The notes under the pieces: model-generated
Told to the model about the DNA's origin: nothing
Databases searched by the model: none
Seen by the model: the letters and a program-made list of their open reading frames with translations, nothing else
In this document: positions 32,241 to 41,509 of the stretch, in pieces
How the letters are laid out: each line of letters opens with the position of its first letter
Numbering within the stretch: the first letter of the stretch is position 1
NCBI GenBank assembly: GCA_013204555.1
Contig: JABMNO010000012.1
Span: 29,893 to 93,892 of the forward strand
Direction of reading: 5' to 3'
DNA: 64,000 nucleotides
Source: Chloroflexota bacterium
GTDB taxonomy: Bacteria > Chloroflexota > Dehalococcoidia > Lucifugimonadales > Lucifugimonadaceae
Made by a program: the position numbers and the translations under genes

Positions 32241-33455
32241 GTGTCAACGATTGAAATAAGAACACCAGCGCCCCATGAGTTGGACGCATATCTGAAAGCT
32301 ATGAAGATTGGATTTGGAGGTTCAGTTAACTTCCCGGACGGTCAGCGGGAAAGCTTCCTAAAGTTCGTGAATTCGACTCACAACTTTGCTGCTTTCGATG
32401 GCGATCAAGTTGTCGGAACAATGGGTTATTTCGACTTCGAGACGTCAACCGTGAAGAGCTTGATCCCGACCGCTGGAATCACAGCGGTCACCGTATCTCC
32501 AACGCATCGGCGGCGCGGAATTCTCACCCGGATGATGGCAGCAGCTATGGAAGATGCCGTTGAACGCGAAAAAGCGACGGCATCTCTCTATGCGTCTGAA
32601 ACGCCGATCTACGGCAGGTTTGGCTATGGCATCACCGTCTTTCGGGAACGCCAGAAAATCTCTCGTGGAAAATCGATGCTGAAGCCTGTAGCGGCGGGCA
32701 CAGGCTCCGTTCGACAGGTAACCGCCGGAGATCATCTAAGCCAGGTCAAGGACGTATTCAACCGAGTCGGCGTCAGGAGACTCGGCTGGATCATGCGGAC
32801 GGACCATGCCTGGCATCACCGGTTTGAAGACCCTGAATGGGACCGTAAGGACGATGGAGAGCTTCTTTCCGCGATCTATTTCGAAGAAGGCAAGGCAGAG
32901 GGCTACGTCCTGTATCGGCGTGCTGGAGATGATCGTTCCAGCCTGAAGATCGAAGAGTTGGTGGCAACGGACCACTACGCTGAACTGGCACTGTGGCGTT
33001 ACTGCTTCGGAGTCGATCTCGTTGAGGAAGTTTCTATGCCCGGCAGGCCGGTAGATGACTCCCTACCGTGGATGTTGCAGGATATGCGAGCACTTGAGCG
33101 CGTTCCTCAGGACTCGATCTGGACTCGAATACTTGATGTACCCACGGTGCTCCAATCGCGCTCATATCCAATCTCTGGAGAGCTCGTGATCGAAGTGAAA
33201 GATGAATCAGGCGGACACGCGGCTGGTACTTTCGCTCTTTCCGCTACACCGGACGGAGCCATCTGTAGTCCCACGGCCAGTTCACCTGATCTCACGATGA
33301 ATGTTGCTCAGCTTGGCACAATCGCGTTCGGCGGCGGCAAGCCATCTGTCCTTGCGAGGTCCGGGCTTATTGACGTTCACGATACGGATGCGCTGAACGT
33401 TTCGGACGGGATGTTTGCCACTCAGCATGCACCATGGAATGTGATCGATTTCTAA
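32241..33455 (+). CDS. Eis-like GNAT acetyltransferase, paralogue 2
   Basis: This protein has 404 residues from GTG 32241, 14 bases after the first copy. The frame extends upstream into copy 1, but the family N-terminus fits GTG. Acetyl-CoA loop V-S-P-T-H-R-R-R-G-I-L-T-R-M-M, catalytic Tyr124 in T-P-I-Y-G-R-F-G-Y-G, SCP2-like C-terminal domain, end A-P-W-N-V-I-D-F with the aromatic C-terminal residue seen in Eis. It is probably hexameric and cytoplasmic, as known for the family. Different substrates for the three copies are likely but cannot be told from sequence. Confidence 0.88.
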   Translation: MSTIEIRTPAPHELDAYLKAMKIGFGGSVNFPDGQRESFLKFVNSTHNFAAFDGDQVVGTMGYFDFETSTVKSLIPTAGITAVTVSPTHRRRGILTRMMAAAMEDAVEREKATASLYASETPIYGRFGYGITVFRERQKISRGKSMLKPVAAGTGSVRQVTAGDHLSQVKDVFNRVGVRRLGWIMRTDHAWHHRFEDPEWDRKDDGELLSAIYFEEGKAEGYVLYRRAGDDRSSLKIEELVATDHYAELALWRYCFGVDLVEEVSMPGRPVDDSLPWMLQDMRALERVPQDSIWTRILDVPTVLQSRSYPISGELVIEVKDESGGHAAGTFALSATPDGAICSPTASSPDLTMNVAQLGTIAFGGGKPSVLARSGLIDVHDTDALNVSDGMFATQHAPWNVIDF

Positions 33456-33456
33456 T

Positions 33457-34680
33457 ATGACTTCATTACCTGACGAACTAAAGCTACGCGCCATCACGAA
33501 ATCGGAAGTTCCGGATTTTGTGAAAGCCATCGACCTCGGGTTTGGCAACTCCACCTCTCCGAGTCGGATAGAGCAAGAGACGCGCATCATCGAGCCCGAC
33601 AGGTCTTTCGTCGTGTTCGATGGCGACCAGATCGTGGGGACCATTGGTGCGCAGACCATGCCGCTTTCAATTCCTGGAGGCGAGACTGCGGATGCGAGTG
33701 GCGTCGCCTACGTCACGGTGAAGCCGTCTCACAGGCGGCGCGGAATACTCACTTCTATGATGGCCAACCAGCTTGCGCAGTCTCGGGATAGGAATGAGCC
33801 GCTTATCGCGCTGTGGGCGTCAGAAGCAGCGATCTACGGTCGGTTCGGATACGGCGTTGCGACGGCAGTCCAGAACGTCTCTATCAAACGCGGGGAAACA
33901 GCGTTTCGCAAGAATTTTGAGCCTGCGCCCGGGCACCTCAGGATGATGTCAGCATCCGAAGCTCTTCCGCATATGAAGAGCGTGTGGAATACAGCGATGC
34001 TGACCTGGGCGGGCATGTTTGAGCGGCGCGACCACTGGTGGGGCTTCACCACCGCGGACCCAGAGCACGAGCGGCATGGTGCCTCAGATAAATACCGGGC
34101 TGTTTACCAGGATAAAGGTGGACCAGAAGGGTACGTGGTATATCGGATCAACTCGAGCGAGATGTCACTGAACGTTGAGGAGTTGGTCTGGAATACGGAA
34201 GACGCGCATCGCGGCCTGTGGCGGTTCCTGCTCGACGTCGATCTAGTGGATACGATCATCTACTGGAACGCCCCTGCCGATGACCCTCTGCAGTGGCATT
34301 TGAACGACTCTCGCCGTTTGCGACGGTCTGAGTTGGATGGACTGTGGCTCAGATTGGTGGATGTAAAGGCAGCGCTGGAACAGCGCCACTACGCGAAAGA
34401 TGGCGAACTTGTCATCCAAGTCAATGATGACTTTTGTGACTGGAATGCCGGAACGTACAAACTGACTGTGAATTCTGGAGTCGCTGAAGTGGTATCTGCG
34501 GTTGCCGATCCAGAGATCATCCTGGGCGTTGACGCGCTGGCATCTGCATATCTCGGCGGGATTTCATTTACCACGCTTGAGCGGGCGTTCAAGGTGGAAT
34601 CCCGATCAGGTGACGCGCTGATTCTTGCTGATGAGATGTTCAAAACAGAGCGTCTACCTTGGTCACCTGAGGAGATTTGA
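33457..34680 (+). CDS. Eis-like GNAT acetyltransferase, paralogue 3
   Basis: This protein has 407 residues, with its ATG one base after the stop of copy 2, so coupled translation is likely. V-K-P-S-H-R-R-R-G-I-L-T-S-M-M and A-A-I-Y-G-R-F-G-Y-G with Tyr127 are intact. The C-terminal SCP2-like region carries D-F-C-D-W-N-A-G-T-Y-K, which is also recognisable in copy 1 (S-C-E-W-N-T-G-T-Y). It ends L-P-W-S-P-E-E-I. The gene closes the operon; a promoter for the next unit lies about 40 bases after its stop. Confidence 0.88.
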   Translation: MTSLPDELKLRAITKSEVPDFVKAIDLGFGNSTSPSRIEQETRIIEPDRSFVVFDGDQIVGTIGAQTMPLSIPGGETADASGVAYVTVKPSHRRRGILTSMMANQLAQSRDRNEPLIALWASEAAIYGRFGYGVATAVQNVSIKRGETAFRKNFEPAPGHLRMMSASEALPHMKSVWNTAMLTWAGMFERRDHWWGFTTADPEHERHGASDKYRAVYQDKGGPEGYVVYRINSSEMSLNVEELVWNTEDAHRGLWRFLLDVDLVDTIIYWNAPADDPLQWHLNDSRRLRRSELDGLWLRLVDVKAALEQRHYAKDGELVIQVNDDFCDWNAGTYKLTVNSGVAEVVSAVADPEIILGVDALASAYLGGISFTTLERAFKVESRSGDALILADEMFKTERLPWSPEEI

Positions 34681-34722
34681 GCCAACCTTCAAGCCCGTTG
34701 CATCGTAATTCTCAGTAAGACT

Positions 34723-34752
34723 TTGACATTTTCTTGAGATTGAGGCGATAAA
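34723..34752 (+). promoter_or_regulatory. Sigma-70 promoter of the sensor operon
   Basis: A perfect -35 TTGACA (34723-34728), an 18-base spacer and a -10 GATAAA (34747-34752). Transcription would start near 34760, about 40 bases before the ATG, whose ribosome site GGGAGG (34788-34793) is strong. Confidence 0.65.
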
Positions 34753-34801
34753 ACATGGGGGTACACTCAATTACAGGTCCGATTACCGGGAGGCACCCCA
34801 G

Positions 34802-35920
34802 ATGATCCAGACCCTTCGCCGCAGGGTGATATTTATTCCACTACTCGTGGTTCTTGTCGCGTCCGTTTCGGGCGGCGTCGTTGCAGCCCAAGCCTTAACA
34901 GGGGGTGGCGCAGGTAAGCACGACAAACTTTTTGACCGCACGGCAGAGATTCTGGGCATTGACCCGATTGAGCTGAAAGACGCATTCGAGCAGGCTGGGG
35001 CTGAGTTGGCCGATGAGAAGGTCGACTCGCTTCTCGCAGACCTCGTTGCCAACGGTCATCTCACTGACGAACAACAGGCTGAGATTCAGGAGTGGCTCGA
35101 CACCATCCCGGAGTCGATTGGGACGATCAGTGCGGCTACCCTTAGAGAACTCCTTGATGGGGAAGGCCCAACGTTCCGAAGTGCGCTTCGCATTGGCAAG
35201 CCGCTCCTCTCCGGTGCGCTGATACATGGTGACCTGACGCAAGAACAATTGGACGCTATTAGCACATGGCTCGACTCGTTCCCGGAGTCTCTACTCGACC
35301 TGGGCGTAAACGAGGCGATTGAGTTCCTGCGAATCCAGAGCGATCGAGCCGCCAACGACGAAGATCGTCTGCCGCCTACGGCTGGCGGGCTAGTCGAAGC
35401 TGGCATCATCGATGAAGCACAGGCCGCTGATCTGCAAGCGTGGTGGGATGGCCGCCCCGACGAAGTTGATGCCATGTTGCCGGGCGCTTTCCAGCTAGGT
35501 CTGCCATCGCTCGAGAAATACTTTTTCGAAGGAGACCCCGGCGGGCTGCAAATGATTCCGAAGCTCATGGAACGTTTCCCAGGGTTCGAGGGGTTCGGCG
35601 GAGGTGGCAGAGGTTTCGAGTTTGAATTGCCTCGCCCTGGCGAACACGACCGCCCATTCCGATTTGAATTTGGTGGTGGAGACCCGTTTCAGTTCGGCAA
35701 TGGTGGGCCAATGGGTATTCCATATCTTGGAGAACTGCGTGACCTCTCGCCTGAGGAACTCCGCAAACGGATTGAAGAGCACATGGGTGAGTTTGACGGT
35801 AGCGGTCGATTCGAATTCAAGTTTGGTGATGGCGAGCCGTTCCACTTCGAATTCGGCGAGCCTGAAGCCGATGATTCCGACGAGCCAACTGGTTCACCAA
35901 CCCTGAATCGCGCGGCGTAG
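34802..35920 (+). CDS. Exported helical-repeat protein of a two-component operon
   Basis: This protein has 372 residues. A signal peptide or anchor spans residues 8-32 (hydrophobic, with A-A-Q). The middle holds three diverged helical units, each with L-T-x-E-Q-x-x-x-I-x-x-W-L-D-x-x-P-E or the variant I-D-E-A-Q-A…W-W-D-G-R-P-D-E. Residues about 255-350 are unusually rich in Gly, Phe and Glu (repeated F-E-F, F-x-F-G-x-G-x-P), probably flexible. No enzyme motif is visible. It starts an operon with a response regulator and histidine kinase, so it may modulate the kinase outside the membrane, similar in idea to CpxP; this is inference. Confidence 0.72.
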   Translation: MIQTLRRRVIFIPLLVVLVASVSGGVVAAQALTGGGAGKHDKLFDRTAEILGIDPIELKDAFEQAGAELADEKVDSLLADLVANGHLTDEQQAEIQEWLDTIPESIGTISAATLRELLDGEGPTFRSALRIGKPLLSGALIHGDLTQEQLDAISTWLDSFPESLLDLGVNEAIEFLRIQSDRAANDEDRLPPTAGGLVEAGIIDEAQAADLQAWWDGRPDEVDAMLPGAFQLGLPSLEKYFFEGDPGGLQMIPKLMERFPGFEGFGGGGRGFEFELPRPGEHDRPFRFEFGGGDPFQFGNGGPMGIPYLGELRDLSPEELRKRIEEHMGEFDGSGRFEFKFGDGEPFHFEFGEPEADDSDEPTGSPTLNRAA

Positions 35921-35943
35921 CAAGCACGGCACGGAGCCTAACT

Positions 35944-36693
35944 ATGACTTCTACTTCTACCGTCTCTAACGGATCCACAGTGATCTCAGGCAAGAGCATC
36001 CTGATTGTTGAGGATGATGAGCACGCCGCCGAGATTTCTCGCCTCTATCTGGCCCGTGATGGACATCAGGTAACGGTGTCTCACAACGGTGCTGAGGGAC
36101 TGAAGCTGGCACAAGATCTCAACCCGGACCTGATGGTTCTGGACATCATGTTGCCCGGCATGGACGGACTGGAAATCTGTCGACGTCTCCGAGCAGAGGA
36201 CAATCGCGTCCCGGTCATCATGCTGACAGCACGCGTTGACGAAGCAGACAAGCTTTCAGGACTCGACTACGGCGCTGACGATTACATGACCAAGCCGTTC
36301 AGTCCTCGTGAACTTGCAGCGCGAGTCCGAGCTGTGCTGAGGCGCACTGACGATTCGTCTGGTAGTTCAGCCGCAGCAGCGGAAGAACTGGATGTACTCA
36401 AATTTGGTGATCTGAGTGTTACCGTCGGGGCCAGGATTGTGAAGCTTGGTGACACGTCAATCAAGCTGACTCCGACCGAGTTCAACCTACTAGTCCACTT
36501 CATGCGCGCTCCGGGTCAGGTTCACCCTCGCGAGAGGATCATTGAGCGAGTGTTTGGTTACGATTTCGAAGGGTTTGATCGAACGCTGGACACCCACGTC
36601 TCCAACCTGCGGCGGAAGATAGAGCGCGAGGCAGACGGTCAGCGATTTATCTCAACTGTTTATGGGGTTGGTTACCGTTTCGGCGATGTCTGA
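35944..36693 (+). CDS. OmpR/PhoB-family response regulator
   Basis: This 249-residue protein's receiver domain (about 18-135) has the acidic pair E-D-D, phospho-acceptor Asp67 (V-L-D-I-M-L-P-G-M-D-G), L-T-A-R and the conserved Lys in M-T-K-P-F. A Ser/Ala linker leads to a winged-helix DNA-binding domain (about 155-248) with L-T-P-T-E-F-N-L-L, R-T-L-D-T-H-V-S-N-L-R-R-K-I and G-V-G-Y-R-F. Its stop overlaps the histidine kinase start by 8 bases. It probably controls its own operon; the target sites are unknown. Confidence 0.95.
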   Translation: MTSTSTVSNGSTVISGKSILIVEDDEHAAEISRLYLARDGHQVTVSHNGAEGLKLAQDLNPDLMVLDIMLPGMDGLEICRRLRAEDNRVPVIMLTARVDEADKLSGLDYGADDYMTKPFSPRELAARVRAVLRRTDDSSGSSAAAAEELDVLKFGDLSVTVGARIVKLGDTSIKLTPTEFNLLVHFMRAPGQVHPRERIIERVFGYDFEGFDRTLDTHVSNLRRKIEREADGQRFISTVYGVGYRFGDV

Positions 36694-38230
36694 ATTTCTG
36701 CACAGCCTTCAATTTCGGCTTGTAATCGGATTCGTTTCCGTACTCGCTCTCTCCCTCGCGGGAGTGGGCGCTTACGCGTCGTACGCCACGCAGCAAGAGC
36801 TAAATCGGTTTGAGGAAGACACAGCGGCCGCGCGGGTATCACGACTTGAAAACGTGGTCGCAGCGGCCTATGAACAGGTGGACGAAGAGCCTCAGATGAC
36901 GCTCCTGCAGCCCGCGCTGAGAAATGCGGCGGAACTTTTCAACTGGCGGATCGCCGTGGTGGACCAGCACGGCCGCATGATTGCCGGTTCTCATAATTAC
37001 AGCGGAGAGCTCCGGATCGAGTCATTCTTCAGTGGCCCACTAGTGATGAGTCGCCCCATCATTGTTAATGGTGCTGTGCGAGGCCAAATTCTGTTCGAAT
37101 CACCGTTTCCAATTCCGCGTGGCCCTTTCAATTCAAGCCCGTTCGTCGTCTCTGACGACAGGATCGGTCCAGAGGGGTTCATCGGCGTACCCGATAGTTC
37201 GAACTCATCCGGATTCCAACGGGCCCGCCCACCGAAGGGGGGAGGACCGCTGGGACCATTGGGCAGTGAACCCGAGAATCCTGAAAGACTCGTAGAGCCA
37301 CAACTGTCCAAACTCGCTGCATCCTTCAACAAGTCTCTTATGTGGGCGGGACTGGCCGCGGCCGCGGCCGGAGTGTTCGTTATCTCATTGACCACCCGTC
37401 AGGCCCTCGCTCCAGTACATTCACTGACACGAGCAGCAGGAGCTTTGGGACGCGGAGAACTCTCCCAACGCGTGCCTGTGAAAAGTCGGGATGAGGTCGG
37501 TCAGCTGAGTCACACGTTCAACGATATGGCGGCTCAGCTTGAAGATGCTGAGGTGATTCGGCGCACTATGACCGCGGACGTTGCACACGAACTGCGCACG
37601 CCGCTTTCCAATCTTCAGGGCTACCTTGAAGCGATAAATGACGGGCTCATAAAGCCTGATACCGACACGATTAATTCGCTCCACAGCCAGGTGATGCACC
37701 TGACTCAACTTGTGGAAGACCTGCGACTCATCGCGATGGTTGAAGCGGGATCGATAAGAATGGAGAAGCTTGAAGCCGATCTCGGCGACATTGCTGATCT
37801 GACTGTCGACTCCTTCAAGCCACGAGCCTCAGAGCACGGGATCAGCCTGTCGCTCTACCGCGAGCAGGACTTGCCACTGCTCCAGTTGGACAACACTCGA
37901 ATGCGACAGGTGCTTGCCAACCTCGTTGAGAACGCCATCAATTACACGCCCGATGATGGAAGTATCAATGTCTCAGTTAGCACCGAAGCCGGTGACGTAG
38001 TAATGGCCGTAACTGACACAGGGCGCGGCATTCCGGCAGATGACGTTGGTCATGTGTTCGACCGCCTTTACCGTGTCGATGTGTCACGAAATCGCACGAC
38101 CGGTGGCGCTGGACTTGGATTGACGATAGTGAAGCAACTGGTTGAGGCGCATGGCGGAACGGTGTCCGTGGAGAGCCCGGCCAACCCGGATGGCAGTGGC
38201 TCCCGGTTCATGGTGCGACTTCCGGTCTGA
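36686..38230 (+). CDS. Membrane sensor histidine kinase
   Basis: This protein has 514 residues from ATG 36686, overlapping the regulator's stop. Helix 1 spans about 11-33, followed by an extracytoplasmic loop to about 215 with a Pro/Gly-rich end, then helix 2 at about 222-244. HAMP follows (A-P-V-H-S-L-T-R-A…R-D-E-V-G-Q-L), then the HisKA box A-D-V-A-H-E-L-R-T-P-L-S-N with His301. The HATPase boxes are N (N-L-V-E-N-A-I-N-Y), G1 (D-T-G-R-G-I-P) and G2 (G-G-A-G-L-G-L-T-I-V). It is intact and its partner is the preceding regulator. The exported protein at the head of the operon is a candidate signal partner. Confidence 0.95.
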   Translation: MSEFLHSLQFRLVIGFVSVLALSLAGVGAYASYATQQELNRFEEDTAAARVSRLENVVAAAYEQVDEEPQMTLLQPALRNAAELFNWRIAVVDQHGRMIAGSHNYSGELRIESFFSGPLVMSRPIIVNGAVRGQILFESPFPIPRGPFNSSPFVVSDDRIGPEGFIGVPDSSNSSGFQRARPPKGGGPLGPLGSEPENPERLVEPQLSKLAASFNKSLMWAGLAAAAAGVFVISLTTRQALAPVHSLTRAAGALGRGELSQRVPVKSRDEVGQLSHTFNDMAAQLEDAEVIRRTMTADVAHELRTPLSNLQGYLEAINDGLIKPDTDTINSLHSQVMHLTQLVEDLRLIAMVEAGSIRMEKLEADLGDIADLTVDSFKPRASEHGISLSLYREQDLPLLQLDNTRMRQVLANLVENAINYTPDDGSINVSVSTEAGDVVMAVTDTGRGIPADDVGHVFDRLYRVDVSRNRTTGGAGLGLTIVKQLVEAHGGTVSVESPANPDGSGSRFMVRLPV

Positions 38231-38272
38231 TCGTCACTCCTCTCTTTTCTCGTTGAGCCCGCAGTGCTCTGA

Positions 38273-38301
38273 TTGACACCGCTTCTCTGGCGCGTTAGTT
38301 T
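38273..38301 (+). promoter_or_regulatory. Putative promoter of the amidohydrolase operon
   Basis: -35 TTGACA (38273-38278), a 17-base spacer and a weak -10 TAGTTT (38296-38301). It sits 38 bases before the TTG start, which has GGGGGA just upstream. Confidence 0.4.
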
Positions 38302-38339
38302 CAGCGCGGTCGGATTCACTGCGCACACAGGGGGACACA

Positions 38340-39602
38340 TTGGCCGAGGCGAGTCACAATTACACACTTCTCAAGGCCGATCGGCTGATCGACGCGTCGG
38401 GCGGCTCAACGATAGATGGCGCTGCCTTGCTCATTTCAGGTAATGAGATAGCTGCGATGGGTCGTCAGGCCGACGTTCGCGCTCCAGATGGTGCAACGGT
38501 TCAGGAAATCGACTACGGGGATGCGACCATTCTGCCGGGACTTGTTGACTGCCACACCCACCTCTGCGCACCCGGTGATGGAACTCCCGGCGATGAGATA
38601 TCGAAGGAAGATCACCAGATTCTGCTCCTGCAGGCTGCCAAGAACGCGCGCACCATCCTCCACTCTGGCGTGACCACCATTCGTGAGAATGGCTCTGCGG
38701 GAAGCACAACAATCAATCTCAAAGAAGGAATACGCCGCGGTTTGGCCGTTGGGCCGCGCATGGTCATCTGTGGCAGGCCGCTGGCGATCACCGGTGGGCA
38801 CATGGGCTACTGGGGTTCCGAGGTGAACGGCCCATGGGAAGCCCGCGCTGAGGTTCGGCAACTTCTCAAAGAAGGCGCCGATTACATCAAGATAACGGCG
38901 ACCGGCGGCTCCACGCGGACGTCAGACCCCAATATCGCATCGTTCACGGTCACCGAACTTCGGGCCATCACGGAGGAAGCGCACAATCACGGAGTGCTCA
39001 CAGCGGCGCACTGCACATCGGCCCAGGGCGTCCAGAACTGCCTGGATGCTGAAGTGGATATGATCATCCACTGTGAGTTCAATGAACCTGACGGTACGAC
39101 TGTTGAGCGCCCAGACCTGGTAGAGCGCCTGATCGAGGCGAATGCCTGGGTCAATCCCACGCTGCACGTTCGCCGTGCTGCCATCAGGGCTACTGAAGAT
39201 CGGAAGTCAGAGGGTGCGTTCAGCAAAGACGATCAGTTGGCGCTGGACAATCAGTACAGAGATCTCGATTCCCGAGTTAAAGCGGTAGGTGGAATGATCG
39301 AGCAGGGCGTGAAGATGGTCGCTGGATCTGACTCACCGTGGGGCTACTATGCCCCTGGCGAATTCGTATTTGAGATGGAGATGCTCACACAGGCGGGTCT
39401 TTCCAACTCGGACGCCATTCTGTCTGGCACATCATGGAGTGCCGCATCCATTGGTGCCGATAATGTCTCAGGCACGCTGGAGGTTGGGCGAAGCGCTGAT
39501 GTATTGGTGGCCGGGGGTGACCCGTTGAGCGGGATGCCAGCGCTCTGGGACGTACGTGATGTGTTTCAGGCCGGGACAGTTGTTCAGCGGGGCATCAAGT
39601 GA
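38340..39602 (+). CDS. Metal-dependent amidohydrolase
   Basis: This protein has 420 residues from TTG. The amidohydrolase metal ligands are visible: H-T-H (V-D-C-H-T-H), Lys in D-Y-I-K-I-T-A-T-G-G (probably carboxylated), His in L-T-A-A-H-C, His in I-I-H-C and Asp in A-G-S-D-S-P. The pattern fits the Xaa-Pro dipeptidase/imidazolonepropionase-like subgroup, which hydrolyses cyclic amides or dipeptides. It overlaps the next gene by four bases (GTGA), which pairs it with an amino-acid-type oxidase, so an amino-acid derivative as substrate is plausible. Confidence 0.9.
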   Translation: MAEASHNYTLLKADRLIDASGGSTIDGAALLISGNEIAAMGRQADVRAPDGATVQEIDYGDATILPGLVDCHTHLCAPGDGTPGDEISKEDHQILLLQAAKNARTILHSGVTTIRENGSAGSTTINLKEGIRRGLAVGPRMVICGRPLAITGGHMGYWGSEVNGPWEARAEVRQLLKEGADYIKITATGGSTRTSDPNIASFTVTELRAITEEAHNHGVLTAAHCTSAQGVQNCLDAEVDMIIHCEFNEPDGTTVERPDLVERLIEANAWVNPTLHVRRAAIRATEDRKSEGAFSKDDQLALDNQYRDLDSRVKAVGGMIEQGVKMVAGSDSPWGYYAPGEFVFEMEMLTQAGLSNSDAILSGTSWSAASIGADNVSGTLEVGRSADVLVAGGDPLSGMPALWDVRDVFQAGTVVQRGIK

Positions 39603-40696
39603 GCGCTTCATCAACGCCTGACGTAGCGATAATTGGCGGTGGCGTCGTTGGTTGCGCTATCGCTTACCGACTTGCGAAATCAGGGCTATCAGTTGTACTG
39701 ATCGAGCGCGACGGTATCGCAAGTCATGCCTCTGGCAACGCGTACGGGGGCCTCTACGCGACATTTGGGCCGGGAATGCCGGGACCGGCTCTGGACGTCG
39801 CCAAGAGATCAATTGAGCTTCACAAAACATTCGACCCTCAAATCGAATCAGAATCGGATATTGCCACCGAGTTCCGCCCTTCCCGTTCCATTGACGTTGC
39901 GTTCAACGAGTCAGAGTTGAATGAGATCAATGAGAACGTTGGATGGTGGGAGTCGGCGCAGCTACCATTTGAGCATCTCACCCCTGAATCCATACTTGAG
40001 TTAGAGCCTAACCTAACGCCAAATATCGTTGGTGGTGTGCGTCACCTCAGCCACTACGAAGTGGATAGTTACAAGCTCACCCTCGCGCTAGCAACGGCGT
40101 TTGAGAGACATGGTGGGACCATCCGAAGTGGGAACGTGATCTCACTGGCTCAGCCCGGTGAAATTACGCTGGCGTCAGGTGCCTCGATCAGCGCGCCAGT
40201 GAGGATCGTTTGCTCAGGGCCGTGGGCAGGTACGGACGAAATCGCGGGCATGCCAGAGTTGCCAATTCGGCCAGTCAAAGGGGAAATCATCCGGCTGGCG
40301 TTCCCCGGTGATGATTTCAGCCATCGCGTGGTCGCCGGACGTCCCTACATTGCTCGCAAGCCAGATGGGCTTGTCTGGATAGGCACCACTGATGAGGAGG
40401 CCGGATTCGATGAGACCGCTTCGGCCTCAGCGCGGGACTCGATTCTTGCGGGAGCACTTTCACTAGCACCAGTGCTTGAAACGGCATCGATCGTGCAGCA
40501 CACCGCCTGTCTTCGGCCAACCTCGTCCGACGGCCTACCGATAGTAGGTCAGGTCGATGATGGACTGTACGTTGCCAATGGCGCGGGCAGTAAGGGCATC
40601 CTTTACTCGCACGTGATCGCTGGCTGGATTGCAGACTCTGTGTTGGAGGGCAGCGACTCAGTCCCGCCCGAGTTCGCGGTCTCTAGATTTCTCTAA
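39599..40696 (+). CDS. FAD-dependent oxidoreductase (DAO family)
   Basis: This protein has 365 residues from GTG 39599, fixed by the GTGA overlap with the amidohydrolase stop. The FAD-binding Rossmann motif I-G-G-G-V-V-G-C-A-I-A-Y-R-L is followed by E-R-D, and the C-terminal part has P-I-V-G and G-A-G-S-K-G-I-L-Y-S. The closest known types are glycine/sarcosine oxidase and D-amino-acid dehydrogenase. With the upstream amidohydrolase it could release and then oxidise an N-substituted amino acid, which is inference. It ends tail-to-tail with an alpha/beta hydrolase, stops overlapping. Confidence 0.9.
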   Translation: MSASSTPDVAIIGGGVVGCAIAYRLAKSGLSVVLIERDGIASHASGNAYGGLYATFGPGMPGPALDVAKRSIELHKTFDPQIESESDIATEFRPSRSIDVAFNESELNEINENVGWWESAQLPFEHLTPESILELEPNLTPNIVGGVRHLSHYEVDSYKLTLALATAFERHGGTIRSGNVISLAQPGEITLASGASISAPVRIVCSGPWAGTDEIAGMPELPIRPVKGEIIRLAFPGDDFSHRVVAGRPYIARKPDGLVWIGTTDEEAGFDETASASARDSILAGALSLAPVLETASIVQHTACLRPTSSDGLPIVGQVDDGLYVANGAGSKGILYSHVIAGWIADSVLEGSDSVPPEFAVSRFL

Positions 40697-41490
40697 CTCG
40701 GCCCCGCATCGATGAGGAACGTGGCCACCAGGTCATTGAATCGGATTGCCCGTTCAAAATAGACCGAGTGTCCTGACCGATTGAATACCTCAAGCTGGCT
40801 TTCTGGAATGAGATCTGCGAGTGACTTGATTGCAGAGTAGGGAGCAATGATGTCCTCTTCTCCGTTCACCAGGAGGGTCGGAACGGAGATCGATTCCGGT
40901 ATCTCCGGGTCGAACTCGCCCCAACGTGATCGGTCAGATGCGGCTCCAGCCGGGTTTCCCTCTGTGATTTCCGCGTAACGCGCATGCAATTCCGGTTCTT
41001 CGTATAACGCACGCTCGCCCAGTGCGGGATTGAACACATGTGCCGGATTTGACGCCCACCGTTCACGCTGGCCCTGAAGCAGCGCTTCCCGCTGAACTCG
41101 TGCCGCTACGATCTCTGGCGCTGTCACTCCACATGAAGTCGATGCCAGAATCAGAGCACTGAGACGCTCTGGCTGTCTCGCTTGTACACCCATCGCCGTC
41201 CATCCACCCATCGACTGGGCAACGATGATGGTGCGTTCGATGCTCAGGTGATCAAGAAGCTCAATGAGAAAATCACCGTAAATGACATCATCACTCACCC
41301 CCTCCGACCAACGCGACTTCCCAAAACCGGGATGATCGAACACGAGACAATTGAAGTCCGTTTCGAAGTGCGGAACCTGCTGGAACCACGAACGGTGATT
41401 TCCTCCGGCGCCGTGAGCGAAGACCAGCGATGGGCCGGAACCGTGCGTCTCGTAATAGATGCTGGCGCTAGCCAGTTCAGCGATGGGCAT
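40693..41490 (-). CDS. Alpha/beta-fold hydrolase
   Basis: This 265-residue protein has an oxyanion region H-G-A-G-G-N, nucleophile Ser93 (A-Q-S-M-G-G), acid Asp213 (G-E-E-D-I-I-A-P) and His241 (S-G-H-S-V). It is cytoplasmic and has normal length for C-C hydrolases, haloperoxidase-like enzymes and esterases. It is 20 bases downstream of an SDR gene on the same strand, so the two are probably co-transcribed. Substrate unknown. Confidence 0.92.
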   Translation of the reverse strand: MPIAELASASIYYETHGSGPSLVFAHGAGGNHRSWFQQVPHFETDFNCLVFDHPGFGKSRWSEGVSDDVIYGDFLIELLDHLSIERTIIVAQSMGGWTAMGVQARQPERLSALILASTSCGVTAPEIVAARVQREALLQGQRERWASNPAHVFNPALGERALYEEPELHARYAEITEGNPAGAASDRSRWGEFDPEIPESISVPTLLVNGEEDIIAPYSAIKSLADLIPESQLEVFNRSGHSVYFERAIRFNDLVATFLIDAGPS

Positions 41491-41509
41491 TGATTATCTT
41501 TTCTCTCGA

